Counted from the first letter of the stretch, positions 48,306 to 61,565 are shown. The stretch: DNA of 64,000 nt from Selaginella tamariscina (GCA_003024785.1 PUQB01000185.1:338001-402000), one strand, 5' to 3'. Notes: generated from the letters alone by a model not told the origin. Program-made: numbers and translations.

Positions 48306-51300
48306 ATGGGAAGATATTCTCCATTCTATGGTATTCTAGCGATATCAAATCGCGGTTTCTATTATATAAACAAGACTGGTTCGATGGATTGACACTGGGT
48401 TTGAGGAAAGATCTTTCTTAGTTTAAATTTTAATTAATTTAATTGTCTTTTTCATTACAGGATCTTAGTTCCTGTAACTTACATCTTCTTTGCTTCAGCA
48501 CTTCCTGTTATAGCTTTTGGAAAACAGCTCGAAGAAAAACAGGTTTTTTTTATTTATTATTATTTTAATTTATAAACTATAAATTATTAAATTCTTATTA
48601 AATGCAGATGGAGTTATAACAACTACTCATGCATTGATTTCAACCTCCATATGTGGAGTTTTCAAGCAATTGTAGGTGGTCAACCTTTGCTGGTACTAGG
48701 AGTAGCTGAGCCAACAGTTATAATGTATGGTTTTATGTACAAGTTTGCAAATGGTCATCCTAAGATTGGAAAATCTCTCTTTCTACCTTGGACAACTTGG
48801 TAAACTTAATCACACTAAATATTATTTACAATGGTTTGTACAGGATTTGCATTTGGACATCGCTAATGTTGCTGCTCTTATCAATATTTGGTGCATGCAA
48901 TCTCATCAACAAGTTTACTAGGCTAGCAGGAGAGGTTTTTGCACTTCTTATCGCTCTTCTCTTTATGCAGCAAGCTATAAAGGTTAGTTAGTTATTAAAC
49001 TTAAACTAGTAGGAAATTGTATTATTATTTTAATAATTTAATTTAATGTATAAATTTAACTTGTTTATTAATTTATTATAATTGTATATGATATATGTTC
49101 AGGGAGCTGTAGAAGAGTTTCAAAAGCGCAAAGAAACTGTTGATATTTGTGGAGGTTTGCCAATGGAGTGTTTGGGCTTTTAATATCTTTTGGATTTCAT
49201 AACTGCGCTCGCTAGTAGGAAAGCCAGATCATGGAGATATGGAACAGGTTTGACACAATCTTATAAATTAATAAAACTTCACTTAATTACAGGTTTATGA
49301 GAGGGCTTCTTGCTGATTTTGGAGTGCCTTGATGATTGTCGTTTGGACTGGCATCTCTTTCACACCCTATGGCGATATCTCAACGCATGTTCCACGTCGT
49401 ATCTCTAGTCCTTACGTGTGGTCTCATGACACAGTTCATAATTGGATGGTAACTAAGGTATGTTTATACTAACCCTGGTGATTTATAATGCATATTATTT
49501 AATTCTGATGCTTGGGATATGTTCTGATAAGTCAATCACATGAATTTCTTATTGCAGGATCTTCTTAAAGTACCAGCCTTATATATATTGGGTGCTATAG
49601 TACCTGCATTCATGATCACCTTGTTATATTTGATCACAATGTAGCATCTCAAATGGCCCAGCGCAAGGAATTCAATCTGAAGAAACCAAGTGCATATCAT
49701 TATGATTTACTTCTTCTTGCAGCAACGGTAATTCTTTATTATAGCAGTTATTAATTTGCTAATGGTTTAATGTTAGGTTTTGCTTTGCGGATTATCTGGA
49801 ATTCCACCGTCGAATGGAGTTCTCCCACAATCTCCAATGCACACAGCAAGTCTCGCTTCCCTTAAACGTCAGGTGTGTGTGGTAGTTAAGATGGTATATG
49901 CATGTTTCAATATTTAATTTTATCTGGGGAACACTACATATCTATTTGATCGAAAATAAATTTTATAATACCTTTGTATAGTGGAATTTTATTAAATTAA
50001 ACAAGTGCAAAGAGTATACATATACACCAGCGTGAAAACCCTTTTGCTTACCATATTTATTTATTTTTAACATGTTTCTCTTTTGTAATATATAAATTAA
50101 ATAATTTATATAAACTAATAACTATGTGTAATATGAATATGTAGATTATATAGTTATAAAGTTTGAACACTATTACTTCCTTATCTTATAACACTACAAA
50201 TACATTCTTATTCATTTAATAGAATTAAGTATTTTATTTCTATATAAAAATAATCCTTCTCGTTATCTTAACTTTTTATGCCTCTGTTCTACCGTAAGCA
50301 TTCTATGTGAATTGAATAATATAAACACCTTTTAAGGTGCACTACGTACCTATATAAAATGTGAAGTTCCGTTATTTAATATAAATATCAAAAATATGTT
50401 ATTTTATATATTTCTATACAAACTTGTATGTAGTTTTTAGCTTAATAAATTAATTATTAATTAAATTAATAAATTTAATGAACAGATTCTCCGTGAAAAA
50501 GTTAAGAGGATTCTGGAAACAACGCAAGGTGAAGAACTCTACGTGAGGTTAGAAGAACTTGTGCAAAAGGAAATTGGAAATCGAGATATAGAATCTTCTG
50601 TATGTATTGAAGTACACGTATGTGTGTATGTACCTGTACACATAGTTATACATGTCCTGCTAGACCATGCATGTACACGTACAGTTATATTTGAGTACAT
50701 TTTCATACACATACACAACCAACCGCATCCACAATGCATATGTAGGTATATAATGTGTATATTTTATGATGCATACATGCAACTGATGCCTGTCAGGCAT
50801 TTGTACTTGAAAACATAGAGATACAACCCATATATATTTCTCACAATTAGTAATTATAATTAAATTTATAAAAAATTAACATAAGTGATTAATTATCATA
50901 CAGGCTTTAAAGGAACTGAAAATAACGGAACTACAAGATCATGTCGATGAACTGGTACCTATTCACGTAGATGAACAAAGGCAAAGTAATCTACTGCAGT
51001 CTGTATTTGTCGGAATATGCTCAGCTGCAATTCCCGGAATCAGGAAAATTCCTACCTCCTTACTGTGGGATACTTTGCTTTATGTCCATAGAGAGCTTAC
51101 CAGGAACCAGTTTTGGGAGAGAACCAAGTTTTTTTTACTGCATCCGACCGGAGACACCTGTAAGTACCATTATATTATATCATGTGTTATTTAAGCATAA
51201 GTATACATGCATATATGTATTTATACAGGGCTTTGGAAGAGGGGCATGTCACATTCGTAAAGACAGTACCATTTAGGGCGGTTGTCGGGTTTACAGTATT

Positions 51301-51477
51301 GGAGGTGGTGTACTTGGGAGCATGTTTCGGTGTAACTTGGATACCAATTGCTGGAGTACTCTTTCCGTTGCTCTTTATGCTTCTTATTCCAATCAGACTG
51401 TACGTTTGCCCTTCTTTTTCCAAGCTACAGACCTTAACTTGTTGGATCCCATAGAAATGCTTAAATGGTTTATTTAA
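48306..51477 (+). CDS. BOR-type borate/anion exporter (SLC4 family), frame-broken
   Basis: Start [10 protein letters not shown] at 48306. Exons cover the whole BOR family fold: [17 protein letters not shown] (~48345-48402), [19 protein letters not shown] (48462-48541), [16 protein letters not shown] and [20 protein letters not shown] (48607-48801), [19 protein letters not shown] (48843-48983), [12 protein letters not shown], then [11 protein letters not shown] (49105-49247), [10 protein letters not shown] and [14 protein letters not shown] (49293-49457), [37 protein letters not shown] (49558-49727), [20 protein letters not shown] (49778-49871), 50486-50600, 50905-51160, and [20 protein letters not shown] to the stop at 51477. 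The family exports borate across the plasma membrane with 10-14 membrane helices. At least nine 1-nt shifts interrupt it, chiefly contracted homopolymers; three fall within 25 codons near 51060-51110. Either assembly error or recent pseudogene. Confidence 0.85.
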
Positions 51478-51939
51478 ATGACATTTGATATGTGGTGCGC
51501 ACGTCTTAAGATTGAATGTAGTTTGATGTTGAATACTGAATTACTTCGTAACCTTCACCAGAATTATACAATAAACTTTGGTGAACATCACTCGATATTT
51601 GACCTTGGTAAATTAAAACTGTCACATCGTTATAATAATTATTATGTTTTTTTCCATTAGAGTGTTTAATAAAATTAAAAAATAAACTACCAATACATAA
51701 TTTTGATTTACCGGGTTACTGAAAGGTTTTTACATATAATATTATATATTACACAATACATATATAACAAGGGTTTTGACATATAAAAGTTACACAATAC
51801 ATATACAATGAATGAATGAAGATGCACTTACTCAATATTTTCAATTCAAAAAATATATTAAAACTTCAATTTTTTATTGTCTTCATTATTATTATTTTCT
51901 TATGTAGAATCACTAGATATAGTTTATTACTATCTCTTT

Positions 51940-51973
<34 letters not shown>

Positions 51974-52139
51974 CAATGTAAATACATATAAATTACACAC
52001 AAACATGTGGGCATATTCTATGTATAATATATTATAGGTATATATAATACATACATATATTATATAATCATGTACATATATATGTATGTTTATTTATACA
52101 TAAGAATTGTTTATTAATTATATTTATAATAAGATCTCT
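51478..52139. other. AT-rich 3' flank of the transporter gene
   Basis: Contains TA repeats (51942-51971) and no recognised gene. Ends at the TCTCT target duplication (52135-52139) of the solo LTR. Confidence 0.5.
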
Positions 52140-52878
52140 TGTCAAAGTTTTTATTTAAAATGTCAACACGTGTAACATGTAGTTACCAAGTGGCTATTCA
52201 ATATCAAAATTATGTGTGAGGAATCAAGTTTTTTAATATGACCCTAAAAGTTTAATTCAAATGTATAATCGGTAGTAATATATTAAATAAAGTGTTCCAC
52301 TTAGGCAAGAGACTTAAAGTACTACTCTAAGTTACTTCGAATCTTAAATAAAATCTGAATAGACTTTAGAATGAAGTTAGGGCATGAGCTTGTCTAGGTA
52401 TACTAAGACAAACATCAAGAATATGTGCCTTACAAATACCTTCGTGACAAAGTTAAGGCATTGTATTTACCCCTTGAGGAATCACCTTTACTTGGGAGTA
52501 CAACCTTTATAGGATTTTGATAGACTTAGGGTTAGTATTTAATGGACAAGTGTTTTACTAAACAAATTTCCTAAGGTTAATTTTGAATAACCTAAGTATA
52601 TAACCTTGTTAACAAGCTTAAGTTGTTCAACCCTTGGATTCCAAGGTGAACACCCCTAACCAAGTGTGCTAAAGCATACTTAGTTACGAAACCTAACCTT
52701 CTTTAAGCGGATGCTCAAGACTTAGCACCCCAGTGCAAACATAAGCATGTATATTTGTTAGAGTATTCAACTCCTTGGTGACAATTCCATGACGCAACCC
52801 CAACAGGTGTTCCTTGAGCGTTGTATCATAAGTCGTTTAGCCTAGTGTCATATTTTTATCTTTCATGATGTTGGCTAT

Positions 52879-53830
52879 TGTCATAGTTTTTACTATGATC
52901 GACCTTTACTTTGGGTTTGACTGTTGTTACCTACCGAGTTGTGTGGCGAACCCTAGTTGTAGTGAGAAAAGCCCCGCTTAGTGCACTTAGGTGTTTAGGG
53001 GTAGTCCGGCCGGCTGTCACTAGGTACCTCGAGAAACTCTAGGCGAAGGTAGTACTTACCCTCTAGAAAACTCTCCCCAGTTTGACGTAGGTTTTCCGTT
53101 AAATATAGCTTGTCAAAAAGGGTTAGGGACACCCCTAGGGTTGACCTAACCCTAGGGTTGCCCTAACCCCGCCCTAATACCCCCCCTAGGGGTTAGGTTT
53201 AGGGTTAGGTTAGGACAACCATTTTCTCTAAGGGCTGGCATTTTGTGCCAGCCCACTTACTCATTTAGGTAAACAGGGGGGGGGGGTCCGTCACATAAAT
53301 AAGGTAGAGTATATGTAGTGAGGCTTCCTGGGTTCAAAAGAGAGCTCGTTAACCTCCTACCGGTGCAAGCTAAGCTTGTGTCGTCAAGGTGCAACCCTCT
53401 GTTGTGCCGCCCAAACTTCCACACGACAGGGGTACAACCCACCCTAGGGTTAGACTATCCTTATCGTTGGCAGGATCTTGCCTTTGAGAAGGGCACGTCA
53501 CTTCCAAGGAGTTAGCCAGATTCCTTGGTCCGAAAACCTGCTCGCAAGCTCAAAGGTATTGCCCGAGTTCACGTTCCGCAAACTAGTGGTTGAGGCCTTG
53601 CTCCGGCCGCCTCAACCACGCCAAGCTAGGAACACACCTAAACTCGGCTAGTCCGTGCATCCTGATTCACAAGGTGAGTCTCGTTCGTGGACTTGGTCAG
53701 TTAGGGTTTAGTTCCTAAGGGGGTTCCTAATACGGGTTACTTTACCAGATTCCGTGGGGTTTCCAGAGAGGGGATTCCAGGGTTGGCACCTGGCAAGCCG
53801 CCTTTGTGGCACCAGGTAAAAACTCTGACA
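52879..53830 (+). repeat. 5' LTR of the young chromovirus
   Basis: 952 bp. Contains repeated AACCCTA/TAGGGTT words (53125-53210), a G-run of ~10 at 53277-53287 and a 'cacataaataagg' TATA-like stretch just after it. The small open frames at 53257-53515 are LTR sequence. Confidence 0.95.
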
Positions 53831-53832
53831 AT

Positions 53833-53844
53833 TGGTATCGGAGC
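53833..53844 (+). promoter_or_regulatory. Primer-binding site of the young chromovirus
   Basis: TGGTATCGGAGC, two bases after the LTR end; initiator tRNA-Met type with one difference (G for A) from the site in the 10.4-kb element. Confidence 0.85.
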
Positions 53845-54152
53845 AAGTTCTCTGCGGTCAGTAGGACTACCTTAAGTCATAGTGTTTCAATGTTTAGATA
53901 ACTCTAAATTCTTGATTACTCTATCGCTTTGGTTAACATGTCTGTATTCTGCGCAGAGAGTTTGATCCTGTGAGTTGTCAAACTTCGGAGAACACTTGCT
54001 CAGTGAGTCGGCGTGAGATTCTAGGTATGTCCGAAAGTCTTATGCTAGTTCAAGCTGATGTGTGTGGGTGTACAACCTGTGCAGGGTGTTTCCAACTTAC
54101 ATTGGGAATATTCCAGCATATTCTCCGAGTGTTGAAACTAGGGTTCAATACG

Positions 54153-57100
54153 ATGAGCAAAAGAAAGCAACCAGAGCCTGAGGCAGAGAGGGCTGTCGCA
54201 GAGGCTCAAAATGAGGAGATGGATGAGCTGATCCAGGTCGACCCCCTAGGTTAGACAGCGACCTGGTTGGCGAAATAATGATGGATGCCCTAAACGAACT
54301 TCGAGGGGATGTTTGGGGTTGAATGACAGAATCGATAATGTTGCCGTTCGGATTCCAACGAATACGGCAGTGCCAGATGTTCCGCAACCAGACACACGGA
54401 AAAAGAAGAAGAAGCATGACTCAGAGTCAGGTTCCTCTGAATCAGATTCTTCGACGGAAGTAGTTGGTGGAGGTCCCAGTAAATTCAAACCGGTAAAGCC
54501 TTCGAATTTCATGGGTTCAAAGGATTACAAGGTTTTGGATGACTGGTTGTATGATATGGAAAGCTATTTCGAGGCTGCTTCCGTGAGAAAGACAGAAAAG
54601 GTTGCATGTGCTAAGCAGTTTCTTAAAGAAGAAGCTAAGACTTGGTGGCGAATTGTTGAAGGTGAACGTGGATACCGAAACAGCTGGAAGCACATGAAAA
54701 AGGAGATCAAAAAGCAGTATATGCCGGATGATCTCGGTTTGCGATTGCGTGCTGACCTGGCACTTTGTCAACAGGGAGTTCGGGGAAGTCCTATGGACCA
54801 CGTTTATCGATTCGAAAGTGTACGGCGATTGGTGCCAAATATGAGCGATGATGAAGCTCGAAGTTGCTTCATGGCTAGCTTGAATGAGAAACGCGAAGGG
54901 AGATCTTAAGGTACAAGCCACAAGCTATCGGGAATGTCAAGAGGCAGCTCAAAAGGTTGCTTATGGCATGTCGTTAGAAGACTTGTACAAAGGGGAGGAA
55001 GCAAAACCTAAACCAAGGAGGTTTCCTCCAAAGTCTGGGTTCAGAAGGTTTGATAGGCGACCAGATCAATCGCCATCAATTCGAAGTGCAAGTCCCTTTG
55101 TTGGCAGTTCCAAGTTTTCGGACACATCAAGACCCACCGGATTTCGGAAACCATTGGCGTTACCACCTCCTCAGCAGACCAAAGGATCGGCTCCAAAGTC
55201 TGCTCCCCCGCGTTCCGCAGGCGGGGTCGTGAAATGTTATAATTGTAACAAGCCTGGTCATTTTGCTAAAGAGTGTCCGGCACCCTCACAACAATCAGGA
55301 CATTTCAAGGCGATGGTAGAAGAGGAAGTTGCTGAACCAGAAACGCTTGAAGATCCGGAAGATGAGTCAGAAGAGGTAATGTTGTGCCAGACACAACCTG
55401 CCTTATTCGCTATTCAAGACAAAACTGACCCTTTGCTATATTTGACAGGAAGGATACGAGGGGACCGAGTCCGAATGATGATCGATACTGGAGCAACATA
55501 CAACTTCATATCGACTAGTCTAGCTCGTCGATTGAATTTGGATGTAATAAAGATGTGTGAAATAAAGATCAATTTTGGCAAAGGTTCTCAAAATACTAAT
55601 AATATAGCAAGGGCAGTTCCTGTCCAAATCAAAGATTGGAAGGCTAAGCTAGACTTAGTTGTCTTGAATATGACGGGGTTTGACTTTGTTCTGGGTATGG
55701 AATGGTTCCATAAACATGTAATCGAAATGAGGGGTTCCGGAGATAATCGAATCACGCTTGCAGCAGATAAAGAAGCCATTAGAAAAACGACGCTCAGAAT
55801 GGAAACGCTAACTGATAGGGATTGGAATCCTATGTTCCTTACCTTGACTCAGTTGCGTAAAGCAGTTAGACATCGGGAACGTGTGTTTCTTGCAATGGTT
55901 TTGGATACTGGTGAAGTCAAAATAGGAGATGGTCAAGAACATGTTCCCGAACCTATTTTGGAAGTCTTGAACATGTTTAGGGATGTGTTACCGGAAGATT
56001 TGCCGCCTGAGTTACCTCCACGTCGAGCTGTGGACCACAGAATAGAGGTTTTGCCGGGTTCGTCTCCACCGGCAAGAGCCCCATATCGGTTAAATCCTCA
56101 AGAGTTGATTGAATTGAAGAGACAGCTGACGGAATTGGTTGGTCGAGGACCACATTCGACCTAGTCGATCACCATATGGTGCACCGATCTTGTTTGTAAT
56201 GAAAAAGGATGGTACGATGCGAATGTGTGTGGACTATCGAGCACTGAACGCGATAACTATCAAAAACAAGTATCCTCTTCCGCGAGTGGACGACTTTTGA
56301 TAGACTATCAAAAGCAAAGTATTTTTCAAGAATAGACTTGAGGTCTGGGTACCATCAGATTCGGGTAGCAGAGAATGACATTGAGAAGACCGCTTTTCGA
56401 ACGCGTTATGGATCATTTGAGTTTCTAGTCTTGCCATTCGGGTTGTGCAATGCTCCAGCAACTTTTTGCACAATGATGGATGATGTGTTTAGAGACTATC
56501 TAGACGAGTTCGTGGTGGTGTATATTGATGACATTCTTGTTTTCAGTTCGACAATTGAAGAACATGTGGAACACTTAGAAAAAGTGTTTCAGAGGTTGAG
56601 AGAGAACCAGTTGTATGCTAAAGAAAGCAAGTGCGCATTTGGTCAAACCAAGATAGATTTCTTGGGACACTTGATCTCAGTGGGGAGGTTGCCATGGACC
56701 CAAAGAAAATTCAAGCTATTACTGAGTGGATGACTTAAAAGACGTGCATGAAGTTAGATCATTTCTTGGTCTGACAGGGTATTACCGAAGATTCATAAAG
56801 GGTTACTCGGAAATAGCGGCCCCATTGACAGATCTTACGAAGAACATTCCATGGCATTGGACTCCAGAGTGCCAACGTGCATTCGTCAAACTCAAAGAGG
56901 CTATCTCTTCTGAGCCAGTTTTGCAGTTGCCCATCTTTGAAGATCCCTTTGAAGTAGAATGTGACGCTTCCGACTTTGCAATTGGTGGTGTATTGCAACA
57001 AAAGGACATCCAGTGTCCTTTTCTCGAAGAAGTTAGATGCCGCGCAAACTCGATGGCCTACTCACGAAAAGGAGATGTATGCTATTGTTGCTTCCTTGGA

Positions 57101-58797
57101 GTATTGGCGTCATTATCTTCCAAGTCATGGCACTGTGGTTTGGACAGATAGTGTAACTCTAAGGTATTTTGAAACGCAGCCGAAGCTATCACCAAAGTAT
57201 GCTAGATGGCAGCAGAAGTTGGCACGATTTAGCCTGAAATCAGACATAAGGCGGGAAAGGACAATGTGGTAGCTGATGCACTCAGTAGAAAGGGTCATCT
57301 TCGATTATGTCAGCACCCATGTCAACTTTGGTGGATGAATTTGTGACGGCGTATCCTCAGGACAAGTTTGCTAAAGGCTTTGAGCCTGGTGGCAAAGAGG
57401 AAACAAGTTCATCAATTACGAAGAGATGGTAATATTCCAGCAGGAATAGAAAGTCGAATGGATGCACTCAAACAGGCCATTTTGCGTACGAGATGGAGTT
57501 CTTTATTATAAAGAAAAGAGACTCTATGTTCCAGAAGGGACATGGAGGGAGAGGTTAAGAGAGCATCACGATTCCTTTGGCAGGACATGGTGGAAGGCAT
57601 AAGACGTTGGCTTTGTTGAAACAGGGATTCTATTGGCCGGGTATGATAGATGATGTTGCCAAGTATGTCAAGACATGCCCCACATGTCAACAAGTAAAAG
57701 CGTCGCAAAAACGAGCTGGGAAGTTGCAGTATACCGATTCCAGAGCGGCCATTTCAAAGTGTTACTTTGGACTTTATCATGGGATTGCCAAAATCTTGTG
57801 GTTTTAATGCGCTCATGGTGGTAGTCGATCGATTTTCAAAGGTTGCTCATTTCATTCCAACTGTAGAGACAGTGAATGCAATTCAAGCAGCAAAGTTGTT
57901 CTTCCACGAAGTCATAAGAGTGCGCGGACTACCGGAAACGATGATCTCAGATCGGGATCCTCGGTTTACGGGAAGTTTTGGGGAACGTTGTTTAAGCAGT
58001 TTGGTACGATGCTGAGTTCAGTACGCTTACCATCCGCAAACGATGGTCAACGGAGAGGGTGAAACCGACAAGTCGAGGACTATCTCAGATGCTATGTTCA
58101 AGGTGATCAACTTGATTGGGCTGAACACTTAGATATGGCTGAGATATGTTACAATAACTCGATGCACACTGCAATCGGATGTAGCCCGATGGAAGTGTTA
58201 ACTGGGAATAAGGGTGGTATTCCTCAGAGTATGGTGTTACCGAAAGACGATAGCAATCGAGTTCCATCTGTAGCAGAGTTCACGGGACAATTGTATCGAA
58301 CATGGGAAGCTGCTCGTCAAGCGATGGCTGCAGCACAGGAAAGGTATCGTCAGCAGTACGATAAACATCGGCGGGATGTAGAGTATCAGGTTGGGGATAT
58401 GGTATTGTTGAGTACCAAAAACCTGAAGGTTCCAACACTCTTTCGAGGAAGTTTCTATCGCACTACATAGGTCCATACAAGGTGGTGAAGCAAGTAGGGA
58501 AAGTGGCTTATGAGTTAGATCTTCCTCCGAGTTGGGAACAATACACAATGTGTTTCATGTCAATTTACTCGAGCCATTCCACAAGGATGAGAAACATCCG
58601 CAAGATATGAAAGCTTACGTCCGCCCTGAGCTGGTCGGCGATAGAAGGAGTTCGAAGTTGAGTCGATATTGGATGCAAAGGATATTAAACGGAGGACGCG
58701 AAAACGTAAACGAGAATATCTTGTCAAGTGGAAGGGTTACCCGGCATGCGAGTCGACATGGGAACCATTGGAGAATCTACAGAACGCGATGGAGTAG
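54153..58797 (+). pseudogene. Gag-Pol polyprotein of the young chromovirus, with many 1-nt shifts
   Basis: From MSKRKQPEPEAER (54153): Gag with FMGSKDYKVLDDWLYDMESY (~54510-54570) and CCHC knuckle CYNCNKPGHFAKECP (~55237); protease MMIDTGATYNFI (~55480); RT with [20 protein letters not shown] (56171-56230), FGLCNAPATF and YIDDILVFSS (~56520); RNase H with [17 protein letters not shown] (~56960); integrase with HHDSFGG/HGGRHK...CPTCQQVK zinc site (57568-57700), VVVDRFSKVAHFIP (57795-57870) and SDRDPRFTG (57948-57975); C-terminal chromodomain YLVKWKGYPACESTWEPLEN (58708-58767) ending at TAG 58795-58797. Frame changes occur near 54250, 54318, 54900, 56150, 56297, 56680, 57010, 57260, 57750, 58000, 58450, 58520 and 58670, mostly by one base. 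As sequenced it is not translatable. The domain set identifies a chromovirus whose chromodomain would direct insertion to marked chromatin. Confidence 0.9.
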
Positions 58798-58862
58798 TGA
58801 AGAGTTTGAGGCAAGGTCTCAAACTGTTAGTAATGATGATAGAATAAAGAACTTTATTTCTT

Positions 58863-59209
58863 ATTAACCAGGGGCCGGCAACAACACTAACTAGAGGCCT
58901 CCATATAAATTCTAGTTAACTAAAGAAATTAACCAGTGTTGTGCGTCGGGTGACAGACTTTGCAGACGTGCAAAAGGTCTCCAAATGACTTCATGTCGCA
59001 GGTGGTGCCTCCGGCAGCTGGTTTCGACTCAGTGAACGACGGTTCTGAAGTATTGGCTTCGCGTAATGCAAGGGGGGTAATAAAACTTGTGAACTTTTGG
59101 CTGACTCCGCATAGAGTGATATGTTAGTTTTGGTTAATTTTTCCTAACATTATCTAGTCTTGGAGTTAGACGTCAACGAGGACGTTGACATTTTCAAAGG
59201 CGGGGAGTG
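58863..59209 (+). other. 3' noncoding region and polypurine tract of the young chromovirus
   Basis: Reverse complement of 11255-11650 in the 10.4-kb element. No open frame. Ends in the purine tract next to the 3' LTR. The conservation between two otherwise different elements suggests a cis function or a recent common origin of this part. Confidence 0.75.
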
Positions 59210-60167
59210 TGTCATAGTTTTTACTATGACTCGACCCTTTACTTTGGGGTTTGACTGTTGTTACCTACCGAGTTGTGTGACGAACCCTAGTTAGTGAAAC
59301 AGCCCGCTTAGTGCACTTGGTGTTTAGGGGTAGTCCGCCGGCCGTGTCATTAGGTATCAGAAACTCTAGGCGAAGCTAGTACTTACCTCTAGAAACTCTC
59401 CCCCAGTTTGACGTAGGTTTTCCGTTAAATATAGCTTGTCAAAAAGGGTTAGGGACACCCCTAGGGTTGACCTAACCCTAGGGTTGCCCTAACCCCACGC
59501 CCTAATACCCCCCCCTAGGGGTTAGGTTTAGGGTTAGGTTAGGACAACCATTTTCTCTAAGGGCTGGCATTTTGTGCCAGCCCACTTACTCATTTAGGTA
59601 AACAGGGGGGGGGGGTCCGTCACATAAATAAGGTAGAGTATATGTAGTGAGGCTTCCTGGGTTCAAAAGAGAGCTCGTTAACCTCCTACCGGTGCAAGCT
59701 AAGCTTGTGTCGTCAAGGTGCAACCCTCTGTTGTGCCGCCCAAACTTCCACACGACAGGGGTACAACCCACCCTAGGGTTAGACTATCCTTATCGTTGGC
59801 AGGATCTTGCCTTTGAGACAGGGCACGTCACTTCCAAGGAGTTAGCCAGATTCCTTGGTCCGAAAACCTGCTCGCAAGCTCAAAGGTATTGCCCGAGTTC
59901 ACGTTCCGCAGAACTAGTGGTTGAGGCCTTGCTCCGGCCGCCTCAACCACGCCAAGCTAGGAACAACACCTATAACTCGGCCAGTCCGTGCATCCTGATT
60001 CACAAGGTGAGTCTCGTTCGTGGACTTGGTCAGTTAGGGTTTAAGTTCCTAAGGGTTGGGTTCCTAATACGGGTTACTTTACCAGATTCCGTGGGGTTTC
60101 CAGAGAGGGGATTCCAGGGTTGGCACCTGGCAAGCCGCCTTTGTGGCACCAGGTAAAAACTCTGACA
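59210..60167 (+). repeat. 3' LTR of the young chromovirus
   Basis: 958 bp, matches 52879-53830. The differences are chiefly insertions or deletions of one to three bases in the first quarter (for example GACTCGACC here against GATCGACC). The last ~700 bp are almost identical. Confidence 0.95.
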
Positions 60168-60487
60168 GCTATCATGCCATAACACCTTAAATTTAAGAAT
60201 TACATCACCTTAGAGGTGTTCCTAACCCTATTTAACATGCCGTACTCATTTACATTAAATAATAAGTTTAATTAGAATGTCAAAATTCAGGGAGAGTTTT
60301 TTAAAAGGTAACTGCTACCTTTGCTTAGACTTTCTCGTGATATCTAAGAACAACTAATCAGACTACCCCTAAACACCTAAGTGCACTAAGCAAGATTGTT
60401 TTTTATTAGATATAAAGTTCATCACATCATCCAGTAGATAAGAAAATCTTTAAAGTAAAAAATCAAATCATAATAAAAATTATGACA

Positions 60488-61534
60488 TCTCTTCTTTGTC
60501 TCTCTCTATATAGATTTATATATATGTAAACCAATGTTATACATGTGTATATATTATATATATATATTTAAATATAACATTGTATATGTTCTTATCAAAC
60601 TCTTACAAAACTTATGTCATTTTTAATTTAAATACATGCTTTATATATATAGCACACACATTTATGTGTTTATAGACAAGAGACCTTTTTATTCACATTA
60701 ATACCTTTATTTATGTTCTTCTATAAAATAATAATTAATATATCAAATGTGTGTATGTGTATATAAAATATTAATATCTTACATATAAATTATTAACATT
60801 TTAATGAATCTTCTACTTACTCGCTTTTTATTTATAGGTTATAGATCTTCCATTGTGTATCCACTTTTCATCAATCTTTAGAAAATAATAAATATTAATA
60901 TGATTAATTAGAAAAATAAACTCATGGTAAAATAAATAATTTTTTTAAATTTTATTCATTGAGGCAATTAACTACCTACTAGTGGAAAGTGAACTCATTT
61001 GATTCAATTATAAAAAATTAATTTATATAAAAACAATTTAATTTTCAAGATGAAATACAAGAGAACTTATAGTAATATTTCTTTTTACTAATTGAAATTT
61101 AAAATTGTTATAATGTTAATTAGTAACTTAGGACTCACAAGTATGAAATTTTATATTCGGTATAATAATTAGTTTAAAAGAAATTCTTATCCACTAATTA
61201 TATTTTATTTATGCTTGTAAATTATGAATTGCAATAGTTTTCACAAAAATTAAAAATTAAAAACCCAAATAAATTTAAAAAGTTCATTACATTAATCAAA
61301 TTAAAGCATTTCCTAAAATTTTACATATACAACAAACCAATATATTCAAAAGAAAAAGCTCTTAAATATTTTGTATACTTTATAAGTGTTTACATATGAA
61401 AGTCTACATTATACAATTAATGTTTAAATGAATAATATTATAAAAGAATATATAAACATTAATATTGAATATTACATAATATCCACACTGTAAATTATAC
61501 ATAAAGAAGTTAATTGTAACACTTGTCAAATTTT

Positions 61535-61565
<31 letters not shown>

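Larger units (their letters stand above)
52879..60167 (+). mobile_element. Young Ty3/gypsy chromovirus (chromodomain integrase)
   Basis: LTRs 52879-53830 (952 bp) and 59210-60167 (958 bp), both TGTCATAG...CTCTGACA, are flanked by the perfect duplication GCTAT (52874-52878 and 60168-60172). The primer-binding site TGGTATCGGAGC (53833-53844) follows the 5' LTR. The polypurine tract AAAGGCGGGGAG (59196-59207) precedes the 3' LTR. All coding domains are present in order from Gag to chromodomain. The LTRs are nearly identical except for a cluster of indels in their first ~250 bp, so insertion was recent relative to the surrounding solo LTR. Confidence 0.95.
52140..60487 (-). mobile_element. Solo LTR related to the 10.4-kb element, split by a younger insertion
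   Basis: 52140-52878 and 60173-60487 together match the 1.74-kb LTRs at 9520 and 18212 (TGTCAAAG...TTATGACA) with internal deletions. The flanks carry a perfect 5-bp duplication TCTCT (52135-52139 and 60488-60492). There is no internal coding sequence of its own, so it is a solo LTR. The break at GCTAT is the target site of the element at 52879-60167. High divergence, with many A/T substitutions, marks it as old. Confidence 0.85.
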
